DNA of 64,000 nt from Callaeas wilsoni (GCA_013398955.1 VWPU01006292.1:115784-179783), one strand, 5' to 3'. Shown: positions 51,301 through 63,818, counted from the stretch's first letter. Notes: generated by a model from the letters alone, not told the origin. Numbers and translations: made by a program.

Positions 51301-52563
51301 TTTCAAAAGCTAGGAGGAGTTCTCTGTTAAAGTCACCCTGGGTTTCCCCAGGGAATACTAAAATAAATTAATATTGTCTGATTAAATGTTTTGACCCATA
51401 TTTAACCCACTGGAAAATGACAGGCCTATTTTTTTGTGGCAGCAGGCCAAGGGGGTTTTTTTTGTGTGCTGCTGGAATCAGAGAATAAAACTGGAGGATC
51501 ACATCTTAACTGAACAAATACCCAATTTCATTTATTTTTAATAAATCTTTTTTTTTATCTGTACTTTTTCAGACTGATTTCTCATGCATCACTCTCTCAG
51601 CAATGTCTAGTGTCCATCTGTGCTAAGATCTCCTGTCATCTTCCCATTGTACATCAGAAAAGACTATCAAAGTGATCCACAGAAAAGAAAAGAGACAAAA
51701 ATGGGGAAAGGCATTTCAGGAAGGTCTGGCTTGATTAAGCGGAAAATTTTAAATGGCGCACATTGCAGATAGGTATCCAAGTCACATTGATTTCAATGAG
51801 AATAGGATAGCTTACAGTCCCTCATCTCTCTGAAATGTACCCTTGCACCCTAAGGCAATTTAATTTGGAAAGAATTGTTGGAAGAAATATGATAGGTGTA
51901 TAAAATGAGCAGTATAAAAAGCATGCTGCCACAGCAAGGGCAGTGGCCTGAGACTCGGAACCTGCTCAGAAGCTAATTGAAATCAATTGGAAAGACTTCT
52001 GTTGACTTAAATAAGCTCTGGATGAGCCCTTGTGAGAGCTACTTTCAACACCCAGGTCTACCACAAATTCTTTGAATGGCTCAAAGCAAGTCATTCAGAG
52101 CCATGTCCAAAAAGGGGGCCAGATATTGTAACGGGATTGCTCCAAGTGAGGAGAGTGTGAAAGGTTCTCTGTGCAGCCTCACGCTAGGGCTCTTTTCAGA
52201 GATGTGTTATGAGCTGCTAATGTAAAGCAAATAATGATATGTGTTTAACCTGTGGTGCTTACACTTGTAGGATGCTGTCAAGACAATTTTAAAAGTTTAA
52301 AAACTAGGATTAGACATTTAGGATTAAAAAACAGCATCTGTAGTCAGATTAGTTTGGATAAAATGTCACGGGCCACCAATCTTCACGTTTCCGAGCATAA
52401 ACTCACCACCAGCTGGAATAATGGAGTAGATACCTCAAAGAAAGGATATGTTACTGTTAAGCAATTTATTGTATCATTTGCATATTCTGTTATCCAGCCT
52501 TTATGTGGGTGGAAAGGGGATCTGTTCTCACTGCCTGGGGAATGGCAGAGCCGTCTGTAACTC

Positions 52564-52665
52564 GTGCAGCTGAGGCGATGGAGGTTCCTGGTGANTGTGC
52601 AGCTGGAGCCATTCCCTTGAGGCGATGGAGGTTCCTGGTGAGTGCTGCACCCTTCAGACCCTCTG
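52564..52665. repeat. 47-bp tandem duplication containing the only ambiguous base
   Basis: TGAGGCGATGGAGGTTCCTG starts at 52,571 and again at 52,618, matching for 24 bases. An N at 52,595 lies just after the first copy of this block, where the second copy has G. A GTGCAGCTG motif precedes the first unit and recurs inside it. This is probably a short variable minisatellite whose copy number or base call was uncertain in the assembly. Confidence 0.75.
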
Positions 52666-52788
52666 GGCTGGGTCTTTCTGGCTGCTCTAAGCCCTCACAA
52701 GGTCTCACAGTGTTTTTGGTGCTGCCAAGAAGGCTCTGCAAGCACAGGAGCCGGGCAGTACTCTGAGGGATGGAGCCTTAGCCATCTG

Positions 52789-52895
52789 AAATGAGATCAG
52801 CTCAGATGGCCAGAGCATGGTGTTAATAACACCAAGGTTGTGGATTCAATCCCTCTACGGGCTGTTCACTAAAGAGCTGGACTTTTAATACTTTG
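52789..52895 (+). mobile_element. tRNA-Ile-derived SINE fragment (TguSINE1-like)
   Basis: The head at about 52,789-52,863 follows tRNA-Ile(AAT) block by block: an A-box-like CAGCTCAGATGG, the anticodon region GGTGTTAATAACACC, and a decayed B box GATTCAATCCC, ending near CTACGGGCT. The 5' acceptor strand no longer pairs with the 3' strand. It continues into GTTCACTAAAGAGCTGGACT, the tail found in the songbird SINE TguSINE1, which is mobilised by CR1. It is truncated soon after. It is not a functional tRNA gene. Confidence 0.8.
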
Positions 52896-55039
52896 CCCTC
52901 TAACCCTGTCCCAGGAAAGGACAGGCAGTTTAGCTGGAGATAATGAAAAAGCTCATCTGGAAGCAAACATTTCAGCCAAAGAATTGCTTCTGGTCATTGT
53001 TCAAATTTCATTTTGTTTAAGCTTGACCTAAACCAACTTTTATGTGAAAATTTTGAGAACTGAAGGAATTTGTTTTATGTTTAAGTGTTCCCTCCGAAAA
53101 AAAGACAAAGAAAAACAGTCACTGATCTTGTGAAATCTTCACCAGAGTCAGACTCAGGGACAGGTAACTTGCAGATGAACTGAATTCCTGGTGCTTTGCC
53201 TTTTACATATTTATATTACCTAAAGTAGCTTCAATACAAAAGGAAAAGACCAGTCTCAGAAATTCAGAAGACTGGAAATTAAGGTAGCTTTGGAGAGATG
53301 GGAACCTGCAGTTCAAACTCATTCTCTGAAAAGACAGAGGAATTTGAACTTTCCTGTAATTTCTCTTTACTAAGAATTTATTTTCAATTACTTAGAATTT
53401 TATTGAACTGGAACTATCCAGGTTTAATTTTTCCCTTTGGGTTCTCTCTTACCTTCCTACTGCCTATCCTTATCAATGAGCTTTCACAGGGGTCCTGAGA
53501 AGCTTTCTTGCTTCTTTCAAGCATGTGACCCCACTTGCAATGTCTGTGACTCTGCTTACTGTTTTAGTGTCTTTTGAAACTGAGAGGGAAAGGACACAAT
53601 GGTGCTTGTGAGAAAAATGAAGACGAATTATATAATTCTAAGGAGTGTTACTTTTCTCCTGAGCTGAGTTCAACATGAGCTGATTTACAAAGTTTGCCTG
53701 AGGCTACATATTTTTTGGCCACTGATCAGCTGACTGGAAGAAACGATGTGACATGTCAAGTTCTCTATGAAAAAACAAATGGAAAGGGGAAAAAAGGAAA
53801 AGTATGATTTTAAAAGCTTCTTTTTCTTTTTTACAGCTTTTTGTCCTGAAGGCGCCCTGTTAAAGAAAATATAAAAAATGGAATGGTCTATATATTGTAA
53901 CTACAACCTAATTGATTTTTCTGTGAACTACGAAAGTTAAGGGAGCTTTCAGTGCCTAAAATGGATTATGTGTTCTTTGGTTCAACGAGACCACTGTGAG
54001 GTTTCCAGAAATGAGCATTTCCAGAAATCAGAATTAATTTAATGTGTGATTTTAGGTGGACTTTAGGCTTTAGCCTTTTTTGCTGATTGAAGGCTGTTTT
54101 GTTTTTCCTTGTATCCCGAGCGTGAAGAAATCAAACGGCTTTGCTTTGGTCTGACTGCATGGTAGTCCTTGCATTCCAGATTGTATGTGTGTAATGTTTG
54201 GAAGATTAGTAACGATATGCTATCACAGCCAAGGGCAGCCCAAGTCAAAGCTTTGGGGACTGTGACTGATGGGTGGGGTTTATGCCACTTCTTTCACCCC
54301 GGGATTGCTAGCCACAGTCTCATCACATATATCTTTTTAACAGTGGAGGGAAAAGGGGCTGTGTTTATGAGTGGATGAAAGCATCTGACTTTTCAGACGG
54401 GATTCCTTAAGCGCAAAGTATCCTGATATTATCATATTTATTTTCTATTTTGCATGTGGAGACATGTCTTCTTCAAGGCTTTCACTTAAACTGCCTATTA
54501 GCCATCCAAAATATTTAATATCTTGGACTTAAACAAGCATCAGTTAAACTAAGATTTCCTTAGGTTCCGGTTCAGGATTTCCTGGATGGGGCTGAATTTA
54601 AGGCACACTTCATGTGTGAAATCTTATTTTCTGTTCAGGGCCTGTGTTTACAATGGCTTCTGTGTCTGGGAGAGTGATGCATTCCTTAGAGACACTCTAT
54701 CACTTCCCCTCTCACTAGGTACAAATACAGGCATTCAAAATGTTTGTGTGATCTCTGCTTCTGTCTCTCTCCCTAAGAAAACAGCCTTTTCTTCTTCCCT
54801 ACATCAACTGTATCACGTTCAAGACCCTCTTTAGATGCATGGTCATGCCTTTTATTAATATAAATTGTTGGCTATCCTCAAGCCCCTGAACCATGGACCT
54901 GTAAGGACTGTGAAGACTTGCTGGACCTGCAAACTACAGAAGTTATATCAACTTTTGCACTTCTTGCTTTCCAATAGATTTTTCATTTTTTATTGCCATT
55001 CCAGAGTTTGTTTGCTCCAATAATAATGAGTAATGGGAC
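52896..55039. other. Intergenic sequence, no feature recognised
   Basis: AT-rich unique-looking sequence with short open frames only. I see no gene, RNA or repeat I can name. Confidence 0.6.
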
Positions 55040-56150
55040 ATCTAAGAGTATCTAATCCTGCCTCTTGCCCCAAAGCTGGATCATGTTTAACTCCTTCCTG
55101 ACAGATGTTTTGTGCAACCTGTTTTAAAAACTGCTAGGTCAGGCATTTCAAAATTTGACATATTCTCTCATTTGCGATTAGCAGGTTTAATCTGAACTTC
55201 TCTTGCTGTGATTCAAGTCCACTTTCCTCTATCTTCTTCGCCCTGGCTATCAAACCAATTTTTTCATTCTCTTTAAAGGTTATTTTCTGCTTTCAGTCTT
55301 TACATTTCTAGACTGAACAATGCCCTTTCCATCATCTTCTTTTTGTGGCTCTTCTTTTGCTGGCTTTTGGTTAGTTCTATCCTTTCCTCTAAATTTCTCA
55401 GTCCATTTGCTAGTGAAAATACCACTGCCAGAGTGGATGTAGTGCTCTTACTGAGGCCTTATCACCACCAAGAAAAATAAGGGAATTACGTCAGACAAAA
55501 CTCCTATTTATATAGCTTAGGTTGACGGATGCCTTCCTTGCATGATGTTGTTGACTCATGTTCAGCTGTGATCCTCTGTAATACTCTCCAACTCTTGTTC
55601 AGAACAACTGTTTTCTGTCTAGTCATTCTCCATCCTGTACTTTCCCAGACAATATTTTCCCTTCTTAAGTACAGGACTTAACACCTGTCCTTCCTCAGCT
55701 GAATCCTGTGTTTTTCACAGTTTCTCTGATCTCTCCAAATCATTCTGAAAACTCTTTTTCTGCTCCAATTTGCCTGTAGCACTTTACCCCACACGCACAT
55801 TTCAGACTTGTGATCTGTTCCATTACCCAGACCGTTGAATAACAATACAGGAAAAGGAATTAACCCTTCCAGATTTCCAAATTATACGCCTTTCTAGTTT
55901 GACAGCCGACTACCCATACCAGCTGTGAGTGAAGGTTTCCAAGAAGCTATGCATGCATTTTCTTGTAGCCTCATCTACAGTATGCTACTAGTTCTTTTTT
56001 AAGATTATTTTCTGTGATGGTGGAGATTTTGCTGTGTTACCTGCGACCATGAGTCATTGCTCTTTAATTCATGTTTCTTTTTACCCCAATATTTGTCTTT
56101 GCTGTTTGTTTTCTATGCCCTTCCTCACAAGATGCTGATAGAGGTAAACT
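55040..56150 (-). mobile_element. Ancient CR1-family LINE fragment
   Basis: Read on the + strand, the segment follows the reverse complement of a CR1 LINE 3' half for about 1 kb. Successive blocks correspond to the 3' UTR (CTAATCCTGCCTCTTGCCCC... and onward) and then to the end of the reverse-transcriptase frame, including a block equivalent to the lysine-rich end of the polymerase near 55,670-55,720 (TACAGGACTTAACACCTGTC). Identity is low with many indels, so the copy is old and inactive. The order and spacing of many weak matches, not any single match, support the call. Ends are approximate. Confidence 0.6.
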
Positions 56151-56384
56151 CACTGCTAAAGTTGGAAGTAACAAAGAGCTCAAATCAAAACGTTTTATAT
56201 TCTTATTATTTCCCTATCCTAGGTGGCACATTTCAATAAACTAATTTGACATCACAGTAATAACAGTTACGTTTTTTCCTCCATGGTTACAATAACATTT
56301 TGGGGTTTTTCCCCTCCATAATTGTCTTTCAATACTGCTGTTTCATTTTTCAGTCCCTATGATAATTATTTGCAAAATTTATTT

Positions 56385-56550
56385 TACAATCCTATATATT
56401 TTATATTCTTTTAAAATATCATATTATAAGATAATATATTATATTTTCTGTTTAATATAGTATAATATATTTTATATAATTATTTATTTAATATATTATA
56501 ATATATTATAATATTCGATCTCATTTTAAATATTTTATATATTATTTTCC
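56385..56550. repeat. AT-rich simple tract
   Basis: About 165 bases of nearly pure A and T, dominated by TATAATATATT-type units with imperfect periodicity and self-complementarity. Likely low-complexity expansion. Confidence 0.85.
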
Positions 56551-56929
56551 CAATAGGGAAGTTACTTTAAAAGGCCTTGTAAATTTTCAAAGGAGGAGGA
56601 GCAGGTGAAATGTTAGCAGCTGTAGGTTTAAACTGAAAGGCTAATTTTAGAAGATGAGTTCAACAGGTGAGCAGATAATTTCAGGTAACTTCAGAGTCCT
56701 TTGCTTCTCTGCATTAAATGTCAATGTGCATTTCTCTGTTGACTGTTACTCTGAATATATAGATTGCAGGAGCTGAGTTAGATTCCAGATCAACGAGATC
56801 ATGTTTTCCACTGGAAGTATTCCAGATGATGATAAAACATCATCAAATAGCTTTGGGCTCACCATGAATGTTGATGAAAGCATACCTCAGACTTCAGGGA
56901 CACGCAGTCTCACCTGCCTTATCTAAATG

Positions 56930-57384
56930 CCACGAGAGTGCCGCGCTGCCTGCTGCTTTGCTCTGCCTTGGCCTGTGGACCCAGGCAGCCACCCTCACAG
57001 GGGAGCGGCGTCTGGTCCAGACAGGGTCACTTCTGGCCCGAAGCCGTTTGCAACAAGCAGTCTCTGGGCTTTAGTTCGGCAGGAGTGAAGACAAGGAGGA
57101 AAGAGTTGGAATTTCAGTAGCTTTATTCCAAGTTTATTTTCTTGAAGGGGAGCTCACAGAAAGACCCCTTAACTCTTTGGTTACATGTTTTTATAGGGTT
57201 ACAAAGTGAGAGAGGTATAATAGAGATAGCCAATCCAAAGGTGACACGCTTGACAACTCATAGAAAGATCTCAGGGGAGGAACTTAGCCTAAGTTACAAA
57301 TGGTAGTACAACTCAAGCTAATCTTGAGACACACTGTCCTGTGAGAGGCCTGAATCGCTGAAACAAAGAGAGGAGGCAGGCACA
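56930..57384 (-). mobile_element. Endogenous retroelement LTR, minus strand
   Basis: On the minus strand there is a TATAAAAA box (57,188-57,195) in a CCCTATAAAAA context. Two AATAAA signals follow 50-66 bases downstream (57,133-57,138 and 57,122-57,127), then a GC-rich U5-like segment. This TATA to poly(A) arrangement is diagnostic of an LTR core. A plausible 5' end (TGTG) is at 57,384; the 3' end is uncertain, between about 57,060 and 56,930. It lies immediately downstream, on the minus strand, of an integrase-like relic. Confidence 0.65.
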
Positions 57385-57399
57385 GGTGACCTCAGGGGT

Positions 57400-58020
57400 T
57401 AAGAATTTTTATGCTGTGGACTCTCCTTTGAACCTATCCTCTGAGGCAGAGTCTGGTGCAGTGAAATTAACCCTTTCTGAATCACCCAAGATAGTCTGGG
57501 TCACTGCAACAGGAGAGTTGTTTGACATCACTGTAGTATCTACGCAGCAAATGCTGCATGGATTTGGCACGCTTTTGCAGGACTTTTTCCTTCCCCTGCA
57601 GGGCTGGCCTCGCTGCAGCAGCCTGCCCGTGGTGACACGGCTGCAGGTCAGACCCCAGCGGATGCCCCACTCCCGCTCACTCAGGGCCCACGGTTCCCTC
57701 AAGAAGGTTGTCTCAATGTAATGGCTCAGCGCCACTGCCTGGCATGCAGAACATTCCTGGTTTGTCTCCGGAGATCCGCGCTGCAAGCGCTGACATGTAA
57801 CGCCACAGCTGTGCGCCTGGTGAGCGGCCAAGGGCCGGGAGCCCTGCCTCGCTCCGTCGGGAGGCACTGCAGCTCCGCAGCCCGCCCGGCAGACCGGGCT
57901 CGCACAAGTGGCCCGTCAAAAATTCGGTCCTGCAGAACGTCTTTCGCAAGTGGGAGGTCCCAGGAATGGATCTGTCTGCCGTAGACCAGGTCACCGTATC
58001 CTCATTATAACCACGCATCA
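57400..58020 (-). pseudogene. Decayed retroviral-type pol (integrase) fragment
   Basis: A minus-strand open stretch of 152 codons (57,409-57,867) shows an HxxH then CxxC arrangement (residues 16-19 and 39-42), like the zinc-binding N-domain of retroviral integrases. Near its end a weak match to the catalytic-core motif around the second aspartate (a GDS...NFTA stretch) appears. An overlapping frame extends to 58,020, consistent with frameshifts. It ends directly at the LTR, with no env-like sequence, as in ERV-L class elements. The copy is broken and cannot encode an enzyme. Similarity is weak, so the class is a guess. Confidence 0.42.
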
Positions 58021-61000
58021 CTTATAGAGGCGTAAATTGTGCAGTCTTCGGTGCTGTTCTGCTTAGGCAGACTTTCAGAAATCACTTGTCTTCATATAAA
58101 ATATAAAAATACCCTACTTTGTAATCTAATTTATTTCCTTGTGTGTCAGTAATATTTATCACTATCAAATGGTACTCAGCAGTTATGCAAAAATCTGTGG
58201 TTTACCATGGGTAAAGGAACCATTAAGTTTAGGCTTTGCCTCCAGCTATGCATATATCCTTAGAACTTGCATGCACATAAAGAAGACTTAGTAGTTAAAG
58301 GCTTGACAAATTAAGCTTTTTAAGGGCTGGATATTACTTCTAATATAGTATCTTTAAAATTAAAAATAACTGAAGTAAAATCTGTACTAAACATATTAAT
58401 TATGGGTATTTTTATTAATAGTGAAGATTAATATTAGTAGTGCTAGTTATTACCTACAACTTTGGTGATGAGAGGGAAAACTCCTCACGCATGCCTTAGA
58501 AAGGAGTCGGGTAAACAAATAAAAAAGCAATTATTGTTAATTCTCTTGTGCTTATGGGGCCATGAAGGATGAGAAACAGAAGTGAGGATGACTGGAAGCA
58601 GACCAGTTACACCATGATATGAATGGAAGTATATAATAGAGAAGGCATGGAAAGATAGGTTATTAACATGCATATTTCAGTTATCTGAAGAGCTGAAAGT
58701 AACATCAAGGATTTTTTTAAAAACCCATTTTTTCCTGAGAGTAGTTTAACATTCTTTTTTTACTGTTGCCATTATGTTTTCTTTAATTGCATTCAGCTGT
58801 TCTTTAAAAAGTTGGCTAATATAGTTAAAATGGTAAACATTTGCCATTCCTGCAGCTAGAAAAGAGCATGATACAAGCCATTAATGACATAAGCCTGTGT
58901 TCTGGAATCAAAGAGTGTTATACCTCCTAAGTATGATCAGTTGCACATTCCAATATTTTCTAAATTTATAATATGTGAATTGAGGATTATATCGTGACTG
59001 GCTTGAGGTGCTGAGGGAGTACACAGCTTCTCACAGTACCCGCAAAAAGCCATCGTTAGTTTATTCCACACTGTTCTGCATCAGGCTTAAAATTCTGCAG
59101 TGTTTGCCTTTCATTAACTGGCTGTCCCAGCATATTTGAAAGTCTCAGCTATCCATGGTTGAGTGTCTGATAGCTTATCTCCAAAGGTTCTGCTTTTGCA
59201 TCTTGATCTGCTTGACTCTTGAAAGCACATGATCTGCATGCTGCAGCAGTCAGCCCAGCTCCTGAGTTTTGTCTTTCACCTTTCAGAGGTCTGGAATCAG
59301 GCTGTATCTCTTGCTGAATACTTCATAAGCTCCATTTTCTGGTTGTTCATGGGGCGATTATTTTGCTTCTGACTAATGTATTTAGTCAAATTCTTCAGGT
59401 GATTCTGTTCTCCTATGAAAACATCTGCTCTATAACCAAGTAATTCTAAAGGACTAGCTCTCCCCTGTATTTTCCTTTCAAAATATTAGGAAACTTTCTG
59501 GTGCTTTCAAATGTCAGAAAATTTTGTTTGTTTGCTTACAAAGCAACTTGCAGGCTTAAGTTAAATTTTACCTGGTCCTTTGTAAATGTACCCTGAGTAT
59601 TTCTGAACACCACCGTTTCAATGACATGCAGTCATGAGCAGCAGAGCCCACACAGGTGCAGGGAAATGCAAAGCCAGAGTAACTGCAAAAGAACCTACCA
59701 GTTGTGGCCACCTGTTGCCATTCACATCCAGTGAAAAGAAAATCACTGAAAAGAAAAAAGTCAAAAGTGGTGCTGACTGAAATATTTTTCAGGAGAAGCT
59801 GATAGAAGTAAATAGAGACTTACCCAGAAGGCAGATTTCACATACCCAGGCACTGGAAATTTCTGCTTCAGTCTTCAGCTTCTCTATCCAAACAATGATT
59901 GGAGAGAACAAGAAAACCTATACAGCAAGCTCCAGAAACAGGGTTCAGAGTAACCTAGGAAAATCTAATACATTAGTAACCATAAACTGACTGGACTGAA
60001 GTGTTTTTCCTTTTCTTTTTTCCTGAATTTTCCTTCATTAGTTTTGGAAGTCGAGTAAGAGAGTGCTTTCCTGCCTCTCTCCACAGCCTGTTAAGGAGTA
60101 CGATGTTGCCATTCTTCCTAGATGAAGTCTTTTATTCCTGCAACTGGATACTTATGTTACTTCAGTCCTATTTCAGAGACAACATCTCATTCTATATGAA
60201 ATCATGTTTGTATTTTAATGACTATTGCTGCTGCAGAACCATCACAACACTATCTAGGGTCACTCTTTATAAATATGAATTAAAATATCAGTAACAGTAA
60301 AAACCAGAATTTACTCTCTACTGTGTGTGGGTGCCTTACCCACTTTGGGAATAAGCCATGTTAGACACGCAGTGGCACCTAAACTGATGCTGCTTGTTGC
60401 AGCTTGAGCGAGCAGGACATTTACACCAGGGCCCAGCATGCACAGCTGGGCCAACCCCAGCCCTGAGCTACTCGTGTCATCTAGGGTTTCCATCTTTCAT
60501 TTTTTTTCAACTGCTTCTTTTCCCTGCTAATGAAAAGTTGATTATATATTAATTTTAAGAACATTACAATGAAGGCAATTAATTCTCCAAAGATTAAATT
60601 TCAGGTCACAGAATAACAGATTCAGGCACGAACCAACGAAAGGCCTTAGTCAGACTAATGGGCAGATTGATGTCTTTTATTCTTAGATGTGTTTCCTTGC
60701 TACTGTGTAACTCTGGTTAAATAAGCTCCTATAGCAATGAAATCATTGCTGGTTTTGTTATTTGATGCTGAACTATTTGGGGACACAGTATCCTGTATGT
60801 GCCTGGCTCCATCACTTTCCTACTTTACCATCCCTTTCTTTTTTCTGGGTTCTGCCTGTGCCTTTCTTGATCTGCTCCTAAAAAATGGAATATTCTGGCT
60901 TTGGGTTCATTTAGACCAGAGAGCTGCTTCTGATTTATCCTCATGCAAGTTAGAACAGCAGTTAGATCAGGATTTCAGTTTTAGCATGCAGACTGCTACA

Positions 61001-63349
61001 ACTGGAAACTCCGAAAAGTCATTGTAAGAGGTGGGGAATGTTTATTGGATTGGGAGATGCAGCAAGCACATTAATCTCAGCTGAAATTATTAGAAAGGAG
61101 TGTTCTTCGCGTGAGCTCTCATTAACACCCATGGCATAGATACTTCGAACAAAATCAACACTTTTAATCTAAAATTATAGATATTTACCACATAGGAAGT
61201 CAGCAACAGTAAAGTTAGTGTTTTGCCAATGTTATTAATAAAATCTCTGTCAGCCGATAGTTACACAAACACAGAATATGTCTCTAGCCAAGGGAAAAAT
61301 ACCTACAGCTCTGATTTCTTCATGTGCATAACTATATTCTATATTAGGAGAATAGGAACTTGTATAGCTGTTAGCACTTGTTCAGTTCTACTGCCAAACC
61401 CAGACCCCAAAACTCTGTTGTTTGGACCAGCCACTGTTCTTTCTTTATGGCAGTGCTCCAGAAATACTGTAAGGCTTGGCCAGAAAACTGCTTATGTTGA
61501 TTTCTTGAATAAGAGAGTCCAGGAACATCCGTCAGTCTGCACTTGCTCACACTCACCCACTTATTTCCCTGTAGAACAACCTCTGAGTGAGCCTGTGCTA
61601 GTGCCTGGTGGTAAAGCAGGGACCAGCTGGTGGTGAGGGGTCAGTGCTTCCGCCACACCAGATCATGCCAAGCCAAACACTGGGGTATGACTAAAAAAGA
61701 GAAAAAATATCTTTACAAGAAGCAGACATAGTGATGAGAACTGTTAAAATGAATGGAGAACCTTTGCAGAGTTTTAGGGTCCCATGCTGAGACCGAATGC
61801 TGAGTTGTATGGTGGATGTATTAAGTGCAGAAATAGAAGTGCCTAGTAAAACACACTTGATCCATTATTACAAGTGATGTAATATGTCTGTGCGAAGTAA
61901 CACGTTCTTGTGACTATCCACCTCCTAATCCAGGGCCGTGCATTAGTGTCATAGCTGTGCTCCTGCTGCCCTCTGAGCCATGAGTCACCATCTTTCACTT
62001 CCTCAAATAATTACAGGCAGCAGTGGCTCTTGCTTGGTCTCAAGGGCTTTCACTGCTGCTCAGGAAATTCACACAAAGCCACTTTTCTGTGGATAATCAG
62101 TGGACACCTGGGATTTGCTTTAAGCCTTGGCCAGAGATGGTCCCACATGTTAAACTTTTTTTCCCATGACTTTCCTCACCTGTCTGCCAGACCCTACCTT
62201 TTCTTTACTGTAAGATCAGGCATCTTGTAGCTACACAGTGCTGACCACCCCTTGGCCCTCGCTGAACCAGAAAACACATAATTTGCATAATCTTTTTCCT
62301 TGTGGGAAAGGACTTGATGCTCCATTTTTTGTATTTCTCAGAATATGGTGTGTGTAACTCAATGTGTCTAAAGAAGTACTGATGACTATTCATATTTAGA
62401 AGGTGCATTTGGTGTTACATTACCATTAAGTAACTGTGCAGCTGAAATCCGGCCCAATTCTCCACTGCCCTGCACCTGGTTGGTGCTCTCCATCTGCAAA
62501 GTGTAAAGTACGTGATTAATGCAACTAACTTGAAATTTTCCAGTCACCGGAGGTGGCATTTTGTTCCCATTTGGAAGGCTACATACTTGTAAATGACTAT
62601 GCCAGGTGCAGGGGAGGAGAACCTGACCCCTTCAAAATACGTCTTTTCCCTGAATTAGGATTAATTTTTCAAAGGAGCCAGGATGTTTCTGCTTTCCTCG
62701 GTGCGTGTGTGTGTGTGCTGGGGGGAGGGTGTGTGGCAAGCAGAGGTAGTGCAGGAACAAGTATTGAAATGGTCTTTGACTTGTCCCTCTTTTTTAAACA
62801 GCACCTTACAAAGGAAGCAAGAGAAGGAAGAAACATTTTCAGTCTTATTTATTTAATGCAGAAGTGCAAGTTCTGCTCCATCAGTCATCTGAAATTTGCT
62901 CCCTAAACGTGTGCAGGTAAAACTTTTTTTGTCACATTGTATCATCAGGCAGCAATTCCACTCCTTAATCCTATGTTATTATAGCAGCAGGTAAAGCCCT
63001 CCTGAGCAGGTCTTGATCGCGCTAACGTATGTGTTTAGAAGCGGGGAGCCCGGGATCCACATCGCTATTAAAAGCCCATGGTGGATGGCCCAGATGGGGG
63101 TTTGCTATAGGGATGACTTGTTACTCGAGAAGGTTTATTAATTGGCTGCGGTACACTCTCCTCTCCCTCGGCTGTTTTGTATCAGCCGACAGAGCCTATG
63201 TCTTATAAATGACTGATAACATTTCTTCAGAGGTACTACTAGCAGGGATTAGAATAGTACACACGCTTTTCCCCTTGCCCTTGGCGTTTGATGATTGTAA
63301 GCTGTTGCCGGAGTGTGAAGGGACCCGTGCTGCTCGCTCTTTGCTGTAC
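58021..63349. other. Intergenic sequence upstream of RBM20
   Basis: No gene recognised. Contains a short (GT)n tract near 62,703-62,716 and AT-rich unique sequence. A TATAAAT lies at 63,204-63,210, just before the RBM20 CpG island. Open frames up to 137 codons have no recognisable similarity. Confidence 0.55.
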
Positions 63350-63818
63350 ATCCCGTCCTTTGCCAAGCGCGGCCCCCGGGACCATCCCGGGCAGGGCCAG
63401 GTGCGCCCGAGGCACCCTGCCCCGGCTAGGACACAGGGCAGAGCCGCCGGGCTGCCGCGGGCCGCGGGTCCCTCCCGTCGGGCAGGTGCGGGCGGAGGAG
63501 GGAGGGAACGGGCCCGGCGCCCAGGTGGGGCCGGGCCGGGGGCTCCGCCCGCCCCTCCCTCCGGCCCCACCAGCGCCTCCGGGGCTCCGCGCAGCGCTGG
63601 CCGCCCCCGCCGGTGGCCGCAGCCCTCCGGCAGGGCGGGCTCAGCCGCAGGGGGTTGCCTGTCCCGCCGTCGCCAGCCCGGCGGGGGGGCGGCGGGGGGA
63701 GCGCGGTTGTCTCCAGGGCCGGTCCTCTGCCCCCTCCCTCCCTTCTCTCTGCCACCCTCCCTCCCGCGGCCGAGGGCTGCGCGGCCACCCGCGCCTCCCG
63801 CCGCAGGGGCCGCCCCGT
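63350..63818 (+). promoter_or_regulatory. RBM20: RBM20 CpG-island promoter and 5' UTR
   Basis: GC and CpG content rise sharply from about 63,350 to the window end, enclosing RBM20 exon 1. Several long open frames on both strands here (up to 241 codons on the minus strand) are a by-product of the stop-poor GC composition. The transcription start cannot be fixed. Confidence 0.65.

Larger units (their letters stand above)
37180..52563. other. SMC3-RBM20 intergenic sequence, first part
   Basis: No gene recognised in 15 kb. It contains short direct repeats (19-bp unit at 42,860-42,897), perfect palindromes (44,874-44,892; 45,311-45,326), an interlocking inverted repeat at 39,060-39,105, a poly-T tract at 38,700-38,713, and a possible very old CR1 tail at about 37,405-37,450. 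Open frames up to about 127 codons are unsupported by similarity or splice context. Confidence 0.6.

Noticed and set aside
51541..51571. T-rich tract ending in CAG as a splice acceptor
   Set aside because: There is no coding or transcript context on either side, and such tracts are frequent in AT-rich intergenic DNA.
52789..52863. Functional tRNA-Ile gene
   Set aside because: The acceptor stem does not pair, the B box is mutated, and the sequence runs on into a SINE tail, so it is a tRNA-derived repeat.
57409..57867. Intact 152-residue host gene on the minus strand
   Set aside because: The arrangement of histidine and cysteine pairs and the adjoining LTR point to a broken retroelement pol segment, not to a host gene.
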